From positions 1 to 62,476 of the IMG/VR virus record IMGVR_UViG_3300037189_004468: a DNA stretch of 62,476 bases; one strand, written 5' to 3'. The notes beneath the pieces are model-generated. The model saw only the letters and a program-made list of their open reading frames with translations, made no database searches and was not told where the DNA came from. How positions within the stretch are numbered: position 1 is the first letter of the stretch; the number at the start of each line of letters is the position of its first letter. The stretch comes from a virus. Made by a program: the position numbers and the translations under genes. Positions 1 to 6,749 of the stretch are shown here, piece by piece.

Positions 1-87
1 TCAGTTCCTGTTACATCATAATAAGCATTAACTACATAGTTCTGCTCGTTTTCGATTGTCTGTGTGTAAAGGGTAGTTACTACCCAA
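1..87. repeat. Left copy of 87-bp terminal direct repeat
   Basis: The first 87 bases are identical to bases 62390-62476. The repeat lies inside a coding frame that reads through the join without interruption. This is best explained as the overlap left by assembling a circular (or circularly permuted) molecule. A true short terminal repeat of the virion DNA would look the same. Confidence 0.95.
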
Positions 88-101
88 CTGAAATTTGTCA
101 T
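1..101 (-). CDS. N-terminal part of a small virion protein split by the window ends
   Basis: The frame starts at ATG 99-101 (MTNFSWVVTTLYTQTIEN) and runs off base 1. Its continuation is 62158-62389, giving a 110-residue protein on the circle. The start lies 4 bases past the stop of the adhesin-like fibre gene, so the two are in tandem with this gene downstream. The sequence resembles a small family seen beside tail-fibre genes in marine and freshwater phages (a start like MTxFxW and a PLPW end). No enzymatic function is suggested; a structural role is inferred. Confidence 0.8.
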   Translation of the reverse strand, partial: MTNFSWVVTTLYTQTIENEQNYVVNAYYDVTGT

Positions 102-105
102 AATT

Positions 106-1782
106 TTATGCTAATAATATTTTTCTTGCTACTCCATTAATAATTACATTCCAAACGTTTGCAGATACGTTTACTTCAGCGGTTACTGCGCCTGCGTTTT
201 GAGCCGCACTACCTACTACAAATTGATTATTTGCGGTTGCGGTTGCTTGTCTACCTAAAATAACCGAAGAATTAAAACCTCCAGTACTTGAAAAAGCTCC
301 TATAATTGTATTACTAGAGCCACTAGCCGTCAATTGACAACCTAAAGCACAATTACTTGCAGATGTTGTAGCTCCAATGATTCCATCTCCAACAAATGTA
401 TTAAAAGAACCAGTAGTTATGACTGAGCCTGTAGTATTACCAATTAATGTATTATTTGTTGCTGTCGTAACTGCAACACCAGCTTGGAAACCTAAAGCCG
501 TATTTCCTGAACCTGTAGAATTTCTTAATGCTTGGTAACCCACAGCAACCAAACCCGTACCCGATGTATTTGATAATCCTGCCTGTGCGCCTACTGCCGT
601 ATTACTATCTGCGGTATTCCCTTGTAATGCTTGTGAACCTATCGCAACACAACTAAATTGACCCGTACCTAATTGTAACGCTAAATTACCAATTGCAGTA
701 TTACTTCCTCCTGTGATATTTGCTCCTAACGATAAATTGCCTAAAGCGGTATTATTTGCGCCTGTCGTTATTGCAACACCCGACTGATAGCCTACAGCTG
801 TATTGTTTGCGCCTGTAGATGCCGTTAACGCTTGATAACCGATTGCGGTGATTCCTGTGCCCGATGTGTTGGATAATGCTGCACTTGAACCTACTGCGGT
901 ATTGTTTGATGCAGTATTATTAAACAATGCTCCAAAACCTATTGATGTATTACTACTACCTACAGAATTAGACAATAAAGATTGGTAACCTAAAGAAACA
1001 TTGCTATTCCCCGATGTGTTATTTGTTGATGCCTGAAAACCTATTGCAGTATTGCTATTACCTGTACTCAATCTTAACGATTGATAACCTATTGCAGTAA
1101 TTCCTGTTCCACTTGTATTAGTTAAAGCAGCCTCATATCCAACAGCCGTATTATTTGAACCAGTATTGTTTTGCAAAGCCGTTCTACCTATTGCTACGTT
1201 ATTGTTTCCAATAATATTATTTTGCAAAGAACGACCTCCTAAAGCAATATTACCAGTTCCTGTAGTTGTAGATGTTGCAGATAAATAACCTACAGCCGTA
1301 TTACTTCCAGCAGTTGAAACTCTTAAAGCTTGGTAACCTACCGCAGTAGTTTCGGCTCCAGTTACGTTTAAAGCCAAAGTTTGAGATCCTATAGCAGTAT
1401 TACCGTCTGCGGTAGTATTTAATCTCAAAGCGTGTTTACCTACTGCCGTATTAAAACTTCCTGTATTTGATAATAATGCTTCATGTCCAAAAGCTGTATT
1501 ACTCCCACCGGTTAAATTTGAAGATAAAGCAGATAAACCAAAAGCAGCATTATCAGCGCCCGTTGTATTACTATCTAAAGCCCCTGCACCGAATGCAGTA
1601 TTTGATGTTATCGCTCCACCACCATAATTTGTTATATCTAAAGTAGATAACAAAATAGCTGAATCGTTTCCAGCTCCATCTGTTATTCTTTTTAAGGTAG
1701 TGGTAAGAGCTGTTGAGTCCGTGGTCTTTATTAAACCAGTATATGTGTCTTGCGGTTTTGTATTTATTAATGAAGTTCCCAT
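106..1782 (-). CDS. Adhesin-like tail fibre protein with tandem beta-roll repeats
   Basis: 558 residues, nearly all built from a tandem motif of 14-20 residues of the type SNTAVGxxAL with NTTG or NTSG spacers. This is the pattern of the YadA/Hia-type left-handed beta-roll head of trimeric adhesins. At least 20 copies are visible. The N-terminal ~45 residues (INTKPQDTYTGLIKTTDS) are non-repetitive and probably attach the fibre. The C-terminal ~60 residues (VILGRQATATANNQFVVG...) form a terminal cap with no peptidase S74-type chaperone. The gene lies 3 bases after a 47-residue gene and 4 bases before the small structural gene at the window join. A receptor-binding role at the virion surface is inferred; the repeats could change number by recombination. 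Confidence 0.8.
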   Translation of the reverse strand: MGTSLINTKPQDTYTGLIKTTDSTALTTTLKRITDGAGNDSAILLSTLDITNYGGGAITSNTAFGAGALDSNTTGADNAAFGLSALSSNLTGGSNTAFGHEALLSNTGSFNTAVGKHALRLNTTADGNTAIGSQTLALNVTGAETTAVGYQALRVSTAGSNTAVGYLSATSTTTGTGNIALGGRSLQNNIIGNNNVAIGRTALQNNTGSNNTAVGYEAALTNTSGTGITAIGYQSLRLSTGNSNTAIGFQASTNNTSGNSNVSLGYQSLLSNSVGSSNTSIGFGALFNNTASNNTAVGSSAALSNTSGTGITAIGYQALTASTGANNTAVGYQSGVAITTGANNTALGNLSLGANITGGSNTAIGNLALQLGTGQFSCVAIGSQALQGNTADSNTAVGAQAGLSNTSGTGLVAVGYQALRNSTGSGNTALGFQAGVAVTTATNNTLIGNTTGSVITTGSFNTFVGDGIIGATTSASNCALGCQLTASGSSNTIIGAFSSTGGFNSSVILGRQATATANNQFVVGSAAQNAGAVTAEVNVSANVWNVIINGVARKILLA

Positions 1783-1785
1783 TTT

Positions 1786-1929
1786 TTATAAGCAGTTATT
1801 CCAATTTGTATTTATATTGTTCCAATTTTGTGCATTGTATAAGTTCCAGTCAGTTATAGCAAAGCACAAGCCAGGGCCTCCACCTCCGCCAAGTATTGTT
1901 GCTATCTCAATGACGATACCAATAATCAT
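1786..1929 (-). CDS. Small glycine-rich protein, unknown
   Basis: 47 residues, start ATG at 1927-1929 (MIIGIVIEIATILGGGGG). The N-terminus is hydrophobic with a run of five glycines. The C-terminus is Asn/Trp-rich (NWNNINTNWNN). It fits exactly between two structural genes with 1 and 3 bases of spacing, which supports it as a real gene. It may be a tail-fibre accessory protein; no family was recognised. Confidence 0.6.
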   Translation of the reverse strand: MIIGIVIEIATILGGGGGPGLCFAITDWNLYNAQNWNNINTNWNNCL

Positions 1930-1930
1930 C

Positions 1931-2185
1931 TTACCAGATTGCTACAATATTTGATGCCGCTGTTCCGGTTGCAAACACTTGAAGTACTTGTACCGGCATA
2001 TATCCAACTGGATGATTAGCAAACAAAACATTATCACCACCAACTGTTTGAACAGTAATATTACCTGCGGTTCCAATGTATAGAACGCATCCATTACTGA
2101 TGCCATTCATTACTGAGGGAATTAATGCTGAATCTGATGGGGTCACAGCTGCTGCTCTGTACCCCTGAAGTTTTTGATATGCCAT
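1931..2185 (-). CDS. Small virion-associated beta protein
   Basis: 84 residues starting MAYQKLQGYRAAAVTPSDSA and ending in a Gly/Thr/Val-rich stretch. The opening MAYQKLQ...RAAAV...PSD is shared by small structural proteins encoded near fibre or head genes of many phages. It has its own promoter -7 (TATATTTG on the minus strand, 2195-2202). A head or fibre decoration role is inferred. Confidence 0.7.
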   Translation of the reverse strand: MAYQKLQGYRAAAVTPSDSALIPSVMNGISNGCVLYIGTAGNITVQTVGGDNVLFANHPVGYMPVQVLQVFATGTAASNIVAIW

Positions 2186-2194
2186 AATTTTCTA

Positions 2195-2202
2195 CAAATA
2201 TA
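2195..2202 (-). promoter_or_regulatory. Bacteroidota-type promoter -7 element (TATATTTG)
   Basis: Minus-strand TAnnTTTG match 10 bases upstream of the ATG at 2185. No clear -33 TTG was seen. Confidence 0.55.
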
Positions 2203-2214
2203 GTTATTTTTGGT

Positions 2215-2499
2215 TTAGCACTTCCATCTTTTTCTGGCCTGCCTTAATCTTGAATTAGGATCAGCAGCTGCCTTCGGGAAGTCTTTCATTTGCCCAGCAC
2301 TACGCGCACAGAATGACTTACGTCTTTTTGCGTCAGCACTGCCAGGCTTTACTTCACCCGTCACGGCGGTCTGAAGTTTTGAAGATGGGTTGGCTTTACG
2401 GTATGCCGCAACGCCTTTCGCTGTCATGCCGGCACCTTTACTTGTCGGCAAGTAGTTTGCACCTTTGCCCTTTGTTGTTTTAGGTATAGACTTTGCCAT
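2215..2499 (-). CDS. Small basic phage protein (DUF6321-like)
   Basis: 94 residues, rich in Lys/Arg/Gly/Ala. It carries the conserved blocks KGAGMTAKGVAAYRKANP, TAVTGEVKPGS, AKRRKSFCARSAGQM and ends RKRWKC. I recall this pattern as a widespread phage family of unknown function (DUF6321). The Cys residues in SFCARS and the terminal KC could bind metal or nucleic acid. It lies in a group of small basic genes in the late direction, so packaging or virion DNA association is plausible but not shown. Confidence 0.75.
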   Translation of the reverse strand: MAKSIPKTTKGKGANYLPTSKGAGMTAKGVAAYRKANPSSKLQTAVTGEVKPGSADAKRRKSFCARSAGQMKDFPKAAADPNSRLRQARKRWKC

Positions 2500-2500
2500 A

Positions 2501-2626
2501 TTATTTTCCTTGCCCTCTATATTTCTTATCAGGCTTATTGTTTTTGCTATGAACGCCAGGTCTACTAGCCTTCGATTTCAGAGTGAACTTCTTGCTCGAC
2601 TCCGTCTGCTTCTTTGGTTTCGCCAT
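2501..2626 (-). CDS. Small basic protein, 41 residues
   Basis: Start ATG 2624-2626 (MAKPKKQTESSKKFTLKSKA), with the motif ASRPGVHSKNNKP and the end YRGQGK. The RPGVHxK block recurs in small basic proteins of many phages. It overlaps the upstream 63-residue gene by 62 bases in another frame and ends 1 base before the next gene, which is tight late-operon packing. Function unknown. Confidence 0.65.
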   Translation of the reverse strand: MAKPKKQTESSKKFTLKSKASRPGVHSKNNKPDKKYRGQGK

Positions 2627-2756
2627 AAGGGAATAATTCGTTTAGTTTTTGTTGTCTTGCCTCACATCCGCAATCTTCGCCAACAACAGCCTTCACAACA
2701 GCCTTTACGCCTGTCGCTTCCATAATTGCTGCAATTGTATCGCCTAATCCGTGCAT
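2565..2756 (-). CDS. Small CGC-motif phage protein
   Basis: 63 residues from the ATG at 2754-2756 (MHGLGDTIAAIMEATGVKAV). It has the conserved block EDCGCEARQQKLNELFPY. Small phage proteins with GLGD...CGC.xR...LNxxFP are common; their role is unknown but the Cys pair suggests metal binding. The start is set by the promoter element at 2763-2770. A longer reading back to 2801 would run past that promoter. The last 62 bases overlap the next gene in another frame. Confidence 0.7.
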   Translation of the reverse strand: MHGLGDTIAAIMEATGVKAVVKAVVGEDCGCEARQQKLNELFPYGETKEADGVEQEVHSEIEG

Positions 2757-2762
2757 TTTATG

Positions 2763-2780
2763 CAAATATAAGTATCTTTG
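2763..2780. promoter_or_regulatory. Back-to-back pair of promoter -7 elements
   Basis: CAAATATA (minus-strand TATATTTG, 2763-2770) and plus-strand TATCTTTG (2773-2780) lie two bases apart and point away from each other. The minus element serves the small CGC-motif gene; the plus element serves the winged-helix gene whose ATG is at 2786, only 5 bases further on. The plus transcript would therefore be leaderless or nearly so. Confidence 0.6.
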
Positions 2781-2785
2781 TTGAT

Positions 2786-3298
2786 ATGAAAAAAACTGCA
2801 ATCAAACGATGTGAAAATAGAATTGAAAAACAAAAGATACGCGAAGCCAAGAACCATATCCCTGCCCCAATCGAACCTATTAAGTATAATTATTTAAAAT
2901 ATTGGAGACTTGTAAAGTACTGGGCACAAGTTGAAATGAGGCTAATGGAGACTGACGTGTATATGCTCTTGTACATTTACGCAGAGCGTCCCTTCACCAT
3001 GACATACTTCAAGACATATGACTCAACCTTCACGCATCAGCACTCAAGGTTTGACCGCTTCCTACGCGAAGGCTATATCGTTAAGTTCAGGCAAAACTAT
3101 AAAACTTACGGGACTCTCTACACCATCTCATTTAAAGGCAAGAAGATCTGCGATGACATCTATAAAATCTTAGAAGGCAAGAAGCACGTCCAAGTTGGTG
3201 GTAAGCAATACTATGTCAAGAAGGTCACGAATATCGCCCTTCGCAGAATGAAGAAAGACACTACGCCTGTAGAAGAACGACGACGTCCGCTTCTTTAA
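2786..3298 (+). CDS. Winged-helix (MarR-like) DNA-binding protein, antisense to the late genes
   Basis: 170 residues from ATG 2786 (MKKTAIKRCENRIEKQ). A basic N-terminus of ~35 residues is followed by a winged-helix-like region at about residues 60-140. Helices METDVYMLLYIYAE and THQHSRFDRFLREGYI are followed by a beta-wing YKTYGTLYTISFKGKKICDDIY. This resembles MarR-type regulators of one domain. It is the only convincing plus-strand gene inside the leftward late block. It has its own promoter and its 3' end overlaps the 3' end of groES by 38 bases on the opposite strand. It probably regulates phage or host transcription; the target is not visible. The start at 2786 is preferred over an upstream in-frame ATG at 2726 because of the promoter. 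Confidence 0.7.
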   Translation: MKKTAIKRCENRIEKQKIREAKNHIPAPIEPIKYNYLKYWRLVKYWAQVEMRLMETDVYMLLYIYAERPFTMTYFKTYDSTFTHQHSRFDRFLREGYIVKFRQNYKTYGTLYTISFKGKKICDDIYKILEGKKHVQVGGKQYYVKKVTNIALRRMKKDTTPVEERRRPLL

Positions 3299-3524
3299 TC
3301 ACACCATACACAACACCCTCAATGCGCACTTGATGCCCATTGCGCTTGTCAAAGTATATCATGTCACCCTCTTTCACTGCCACCACCTCGTTGCCAACAC
3401 TCACAACAGTGCCTTTGCCGTAGCGCATCTCGTCATTCTCGACATTTGTCAATAACAAACCAGAGGAGGTCTTAGCCTCCTCGATGATTTGATTGATGAT
3501 TATGTATTTATTTACAGCTCTCAT
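3261..3524 (-). CDS. groES: Phage co-chaperonin GroES
   Basis: 87 residues, slightly shorter than bacterial GroES (~95). The fold signature is visible: N-terminal strand KYIIINQI, mobile loop KTSSGLLLTN with the hydrophobic GLLL that binds GroEL, then GKGTVVSVGNEV, VKEGDMIYFDKRNG and a terminal strand VYGVIKEADVVVLL. It follows groEL with a 4-base overlap, the reverse of the usual bacterial groES-groEL order. It should cap the phage GroEL ring in the cytoplasm during folding of virion proteins. Its last 38 bases are antisense to the winged-helix gene. Confidence 0.93.
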   Translation of the reverse strand: MRAVNKYIIINQIIEEAKTSSGLLLTNVENDEMRYGKGTVVSVGNEVVAVKEGDMIYFDKRNGHQVRIEGVVYGVIKEADVVVLLQA

Positions 3525-5059
3525 TTAGCTCTCATGTTATAGATGGTACAATTGGTCCCTAAGATTGTCGTAGATACACTCACAGCGTTCTCTAAGGCAT
3601 TCTTTGTAACTTTTGAAGGGTCTATGACACCCATCTCCTTTAAATCGCCTGTAGAGGCTGTTTTGACATTGTATCCAAGGCCTGTTTGTGCGAAATGTTC
3701 TCTGATCACATCAGCATTGTCAGCGTTGATCCCTGCGTTCTCTAAAATTATGTAGAATGGAGCCACAATTGACGCTGCCATGATCTTTCTGGCAATACTA
3801 TGCTTGTCCTTGTTCCACATTTTCTCGACAAGTGACAGCAATGCGTACCCACCACCCGGTAGTATCCCCTCTTCAAGGGCTGCTTTGGTCGCGCACACCG
3901 CGTCATCGACTCTGTCTTTCTTCTCTTTTTGCTCAATATCACTGCTCGCACCCACATAAATGACAGCAACACCCCCTGCAAGGTTCGCAATTCGCTCTTC
4001 CTTGAACGCCAGGTCATCTGTTGTCATCCCTTTAATCTCATCAATACGTGCCTTCGCGCTTGCGCTGTCCTTTAGGATCACAACACTGGCATCTTTGCCA
4101 ACCACGACCTTATTTGCTTGTCCAAGGTCACTAATTGTCATCAATGAGAAGTCATCTCCCGTGTCATCAGTGATATACTTACCGCCTGTGGCAATCGCCA
4201 GGTCAGACATCAGCTCCTGCTTCTTGTATCCAAACTGTGGAGGCAAGATCACTGCAACCTTTAACACTCCCTTCATCTTGTTAAGATTTAATGAGTTAAG
4301 TGCATTCTCACCCATCTCAGAGATGATAAGTATGCTGCGGTTCTGTCTGTGCACCTCTGCCAGAATATGCTCGATGCTTTGTAATGACGAGATCTCTTGA
4401 TCAGAGATTAAGATGTACGGGTTATCTAGCACAGCTTCTTGTCTCTTCTCGTCTGTCACCATGTACTTACTTGAGTAGCCACGCTTGATTCGCATCCCGT
4501 TCACCACCTCAGAGTATGTCATGCTTGTCGATGAATTCTCAACAGTTACAGCGCCATCCTTGCCCACTTTAATGTACGCGTCAGCCACAATCTCTCCGAT
4601 CTCTTTATCGTTGTTTGCAGATATTGTCGCCACGTCAAGCAAGCTGTCGTTTGTTACCGGCACAGCCATGTCGCTCAGGTCTTTGATAATCTCTTTTGAT
4701 ACTGCCACAATGTCTCTTAGCACAGATGGATCTTTCTCAATCCCTTCAGCGGTGTACGCGTCGATGATGGCCTCTGCGAGCACTAGGGCCGTTGAAGTTC
4801 CGTCTCCCGATATTGTCGCTGTCTTCTCGCTAGCTTCCTTCATCATTGTAACCGCAAGGTTCTCGATTGGATCGTCTAGCACAATTGACTTGGCAACAGT
4901 GACACCGTCCTTCGTTACAACAATACCTCTGGTGTGATTCTCTGACTCAATTAGGACAGTCTGTCCCATTGGTCCTAATGTAGACTTGACTGCCTTCGCT
5001 ATTTTGCGAACGCCACTCATCAGTCTATCTTGGTTAAATTCAATTTCTTTTACAATCAT
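3521..5059 (-). CDS. groEL: Phage chaperonin GroEL
   Basis: 512 residues versus ~545 for bacterial GroEL. Equatorial-domain motifs are intact: KSTLGPMGQTVLIE, VTKDGVTVA, GDGTSTALVLAEAI (ATP-binding Asp, with Ser replacing the second Thr of GDGTTT), DDAVCATKAALEEG (catalytic Asp) and LPGGGYALL. The apical domain is divergent (residues ~185-370). The C-terminus ends ...CTIYNMRAK without the Gly-Gly-Met tail. A promoter element (TAAATTTG) lies at 5067-5074, 8 bases from the start. Phage-encoded GroEL is rare and is thought to fold phage structural or replication proteins independently of, or together with, host GroEL. Here it is made with its own GroES. Confidence 0.96.
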   Translation of the reverse strand: MIVKEIEFNQDRLMSGVRKIAKAVKSTLGPMGQTVLIESENHTRGIVVTKDGVTVAKSIVLDDPIENLAVTMMKEASEKTATISGDGTSTALVLAEAIIDAYTAEGIEKDPSVLRDIVAVSKEIIKDLSDMAVPVTNDSLLDVATISANNDKEIGEIVADAYIKVGKDGAVTVENSSTSMTYSEVVNGMRIKRGYSSKYMVTDEKRQEAVLDNPYILISDQEISSLQSIEHILAEVHRQNRSILIISEMGENALNSLNLNKMKGVLKVAVILPPQFGYKKQELMSDLAIATGGKYITDDTGDDFSLMTISDLGQANKVVVGKDASVVILKDSASAKARIDEIKGMTTDDLAFKEERIANLAGGVAVIYVGASSDIEQKEKKDRVDDAVCATKAALEEGILPGGGYALLSLVEKMWNKDKHSIARKIMAASIVAPFYIILENAGINADNADVIREHFAQTGLGYNVKTASTGDLKEMGVIDPSKVTKNALENAVSVSTTILGTNCTIYNMRAK

Positions 5060-5066
5060 TTTGTCG

Positions 5067-5074
5067 CAAATTTA
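5067..5074 (-). promoter_or_regulatory. Promoter -7 element before groEL (TAAATTTG)
   Basis: Minus-strand TAnnTTTG match 8 bases upstream of the groEL ATG. It implies that the chaperonin pair can be transcribed separately from the upstream lysis genes. Confidence 0.55.
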
Positions 5075-5126
5075 AACAAAAAATGCGACATATAGCCGCA
5101 TCTTTATAATTTTGTTTGTTTTTAGA

Positions 5127-5429
5127 TTAACGTTTTTTCTTATTCATTACTTGATTAAGCTTATACATCTGCTCTTCTTTAGAAGCTGGGATTTTAGTTC
5201 TTGCAATTTTTGCAACTTCTAATGCTCTTTTCTCAATCTGATTAGCTTGATAAATATCTTTATTTTTTGCTTCAGACATCATGATGTTTTTGTTTTTGTT
5301 TACATTAGCTTTCATTTCAGCAGGAGTTCTTCTCTCTAATTGGTTAGCTCTACTTAATGATAAACTGTTAATTGGCTCCGGAGTCGTACTCAACGGATAA
5401 TCTCTGCCTTTTGGTTTTGGTCCTGCCAT
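5127..5429 (-). CDS. Unknown charged helical protein
   Basis: 100 residues (MAGPKPKGRDYPLSTTPEP), rich in Lys, Asn, Glu and Ala and predicted to be mostly helical after residue 25. It has two similar segments (LSRANQLERRTPAEMKANV and YQANQIEKRALEVAKIART), suggesting an internal repeat around RANQLE/QANQIE. Promoter -7 TATATTTG at 5437-5444. Function unknown. Confidence 0.7.
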   Translation of the reverse strand: MAGPKPKGRDYPLSTTPEPINSLSLSRANQLERRTPAEMKANVNKNKNIMMSEAKNKDIYQANQIEKRALEVAKIARTKIPASKEEQMYKLNQVMNKKKR

Positions 5430-5436
5430 AATGGTA

Positions 5437-5444
5437 CAAATATA
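5437..5444 (-). promoter_or_regulatory. Promoter -7 element (TATATTTG)
   Basis: Minus-strand TAnnTTTG match 7 bases upstream of the ATG at 5429. It sits at the 3' edge of the 42-residue gene just upstream. Confidence 0.5.
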
Positions 5445-5445
5445 A

Positions 5446-5574
5446 TTATTTTATTTTTGGTTTTACTTTTGGTGCTTTGACGATTAGCTTCTTGATTAAT
5501 TGCTTGTTGGACTTCTGATCCTTCTTTATCATCTTGCCGTAGACTTTTCCGAGGGTATCTTTTGGTGCTTTCAT
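5446..5574 (-). CDS. Small basic protein, 42 residues
   Basis: Start ATG 5572-5574 overlaps the stop of the amidase gene (ATGA). The sequence MKAPKDTLGKVYGKMIKKDQ...APKVKPKIK is very Lys-rich. The stop-start overlap supports translational coupling to the amidase. Function unknown. Confidence 0.55.
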   Translation of the reverse strand: MKAPKDTLGKVYGKMIKKDQKSNKQLIKKLIVKAPKVKPKIK

Positions 5575-6197
5575 AAACTCTTTAACATCTCAATTAAACT
5601 AGGCTGAGGCCAGCAATCTGACTTGTCATTTCTAACACTCACGTGTGTGTACACACCCGGCTTGCCTTCTAAGGCATCCTTGCACACTGCCCACATCTTC
5701 TCGTTGTATGCGATTGGGATATTATACTTGTCGTTCCAAAGCAAGAGCAGCTGCTTAGTTGCCTCGATCTGCTTGTCAGTGTACTTGTGGTAATACTTGT
5801 ACCCCTTGAATGTCTCTGGTAGCTCCTCAACCTCGTTATTGGGCACGACACCGTTCACATAGTTGTAGAACTTGTCGCCCTTCTTGGTTAGGCCGCCCCA
5901 TGCGCATAGCTCAATGCCAATGCTCGAACGATCAAGATTTCGGTACGGCAGCTTGTTGTTCGCGAAGATCTGGTTCGTTAGCCCCAAATGGTATGCCCAC
6001 TTCGCGCTTGGGAACCCCTGCACGATCTGGCCATCTTGACCGATCACAACGCACGTCGCTACCGGTGTCGCATCTGCTTGCCAAAACTTGAACACATTCT
6101 CAGCGTTCGGGCCGCCAGCAGTATGATGCAAGTATATCTGCGTCTTTGGCGTTACCTCATTCTTGTAGTTCGTAAACTCAACTTGTTTGATTACCAT
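5571..6197 (-). CDS. Endolysin: N-acetylmuramoyl-L-alanine amidase (Amidase_2 type)
   Basis: 208 residues, a single catalytic domain of T7-lysozyme/PGRP fold. Zinc ligands are visible: His in YLHHTAGG (~residue 24), His in YTHVSVRNDKSDC (~residue 185) and Cys of KSDC, as in T7 lysozyme. Other conserved blocks are WAYHLG and SIGIELCAWGG. It cleaves the bond between muramic acid and the stem peptide in the host wall. There is no signal peptide, so it needs a holin; candidates are encoded near 61 kb in the same late direction. Promoter -7 TAACTTTG at 6202-6209 is only 5 bases from the ATG. Confidence 0.92.
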   Translation of the reverse strand: MVIKQVEFTNYKNEVTPKTQIYLHHTAGGPNAENVFKFWQADATPVATCVVIGQDGQIVQGFPSAKWAYHLGLTNQIFANNKLPYRNLDRSSIGIELCAWGGLTKKGDKFYNYVNGVVPNNEVEELPETFKGYKYYHKYTDKQIEATKQLLLLWNDKYNIPIAYNEKMWAVCKDALEGKPGVYTHVSVRNDKSDCWPQPSLIEMLKSL

Positions 6198-6198
6198 G

Positions 6199-6720
6199 TT
6201 ACAAAGTTACCCAAAAATATTCAAAGTCAATTAATGGTCTCTCCATCGCTCTGCGGTATAAGTACACATCTTTGTCAAGGCCTAAGGCCTTGCAAGCATT
6301 GGTGATGGTGTCGTATAGGTCTTGCGTGGCAATGTGACGTACCATGCGGACACGCTCTTTCTTCTTGCGTGGCTTCTTGAGGGCCTCGCGTTGGCTCTCG
6401 CTCATGGTGCGCTTGCCGCTTTTCCAGTCCTCTTGCATCATCTCTGAGGATGTCAGCCATCTTAAGTTGCTGGCATTGTTATTTCGCTTGTTCCCGTCAA
6501 TGTGCCTGACAAGCTTCTTGCCATCAGGGTTTGGGACAAACGCATCAGCAACCAACTTGTGAACCATAAATATCCTAGGCCTTCTGGCAACAGATAGCGT
6601 AATCTTTCTGCATCCGTCCGCAGATGGTTGATCCTTTAAAATCTTTTTGCCTCCGCCAATTAAACTCGTAATCGTTCCGGCATCACTAATCATGTAACGT
6701 TCAAATATAATTTTATTCAT
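6199..6720 (-). CDS. HNH homing-type endonuclease with C-terminal NUMOD-like region
   Basis: 173 residues from the ATG at 6718-6720 (MNKIIFERYMISDAG). The core VHKLVADAFVPNPDGKKLV, RHIDGNKRNNNASNLRWLT is the phage HNH pattern, with Arg where VNHxDG usually has Asn. After a basic linker (KKPRKKKERVR) the end has an IENR1/NUMOD1-like segment (ATQDLYDTITNACKALGLDKDVYLYRRAM) that would contact DNA. It is the first gene of the leftward block, next to the control region. It is probably a free-standing mobile gene. Confidence 0.85.
   Translation of the reverse strand: MNKIIFERYMISDAGTITSLIGGGKKILKDQPSADGCRKITLSVARRPRIFMVHKLVADAFVPNPDGKKLVRHIDGNKRNNNASNLRWLTSSEMMQEDWKSGKRTMSESQREALKKPRKKKERVRMVRHIATQDLYDTITNACKALGLDKDVYLYRRAMERPLIDFEYFWVTL
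6202..6209 (-). promoter_or_regulatory. Promoter -7 element before the amidase (TAACTTTG)
   Basis: Minus-strand TAnnTTTG match between the HNH gene and the amidase, overlapping the end of the HNH gene. The amidase ATG is 5 bases downstream, so the message would be nearly leaderless. Confidence 0.5.
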
Positions 6721-6724
6721 AATG

Positions 6725-6732
6725 CAAATATA
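6725..6732 (-). promoter_or_regulatory. Promoter -7 element, first leftward promoter (TATATTTG)
   Basis: Minus-strand match 5 bases upstream of the HNH ATG. It is the nearest leftward promoter to the divergent control region and fixes the HNH start at 6720 rather than 6747. Confidence 0.55.
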
Positions 6733-6749
6733 GGTACAATATACCATTT

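Noticed and set aside
3960-4937. Long plus-strand frames opposite groEL
   Set aside because: They are antisense frames of a conserved gene and encode Ser/Ile-rich sequences without features.
5810-6305. Plus-strand frames opposite the amidase
   Set aside because: Shadows of a conserved enzyme gene with intact catalytic residues.
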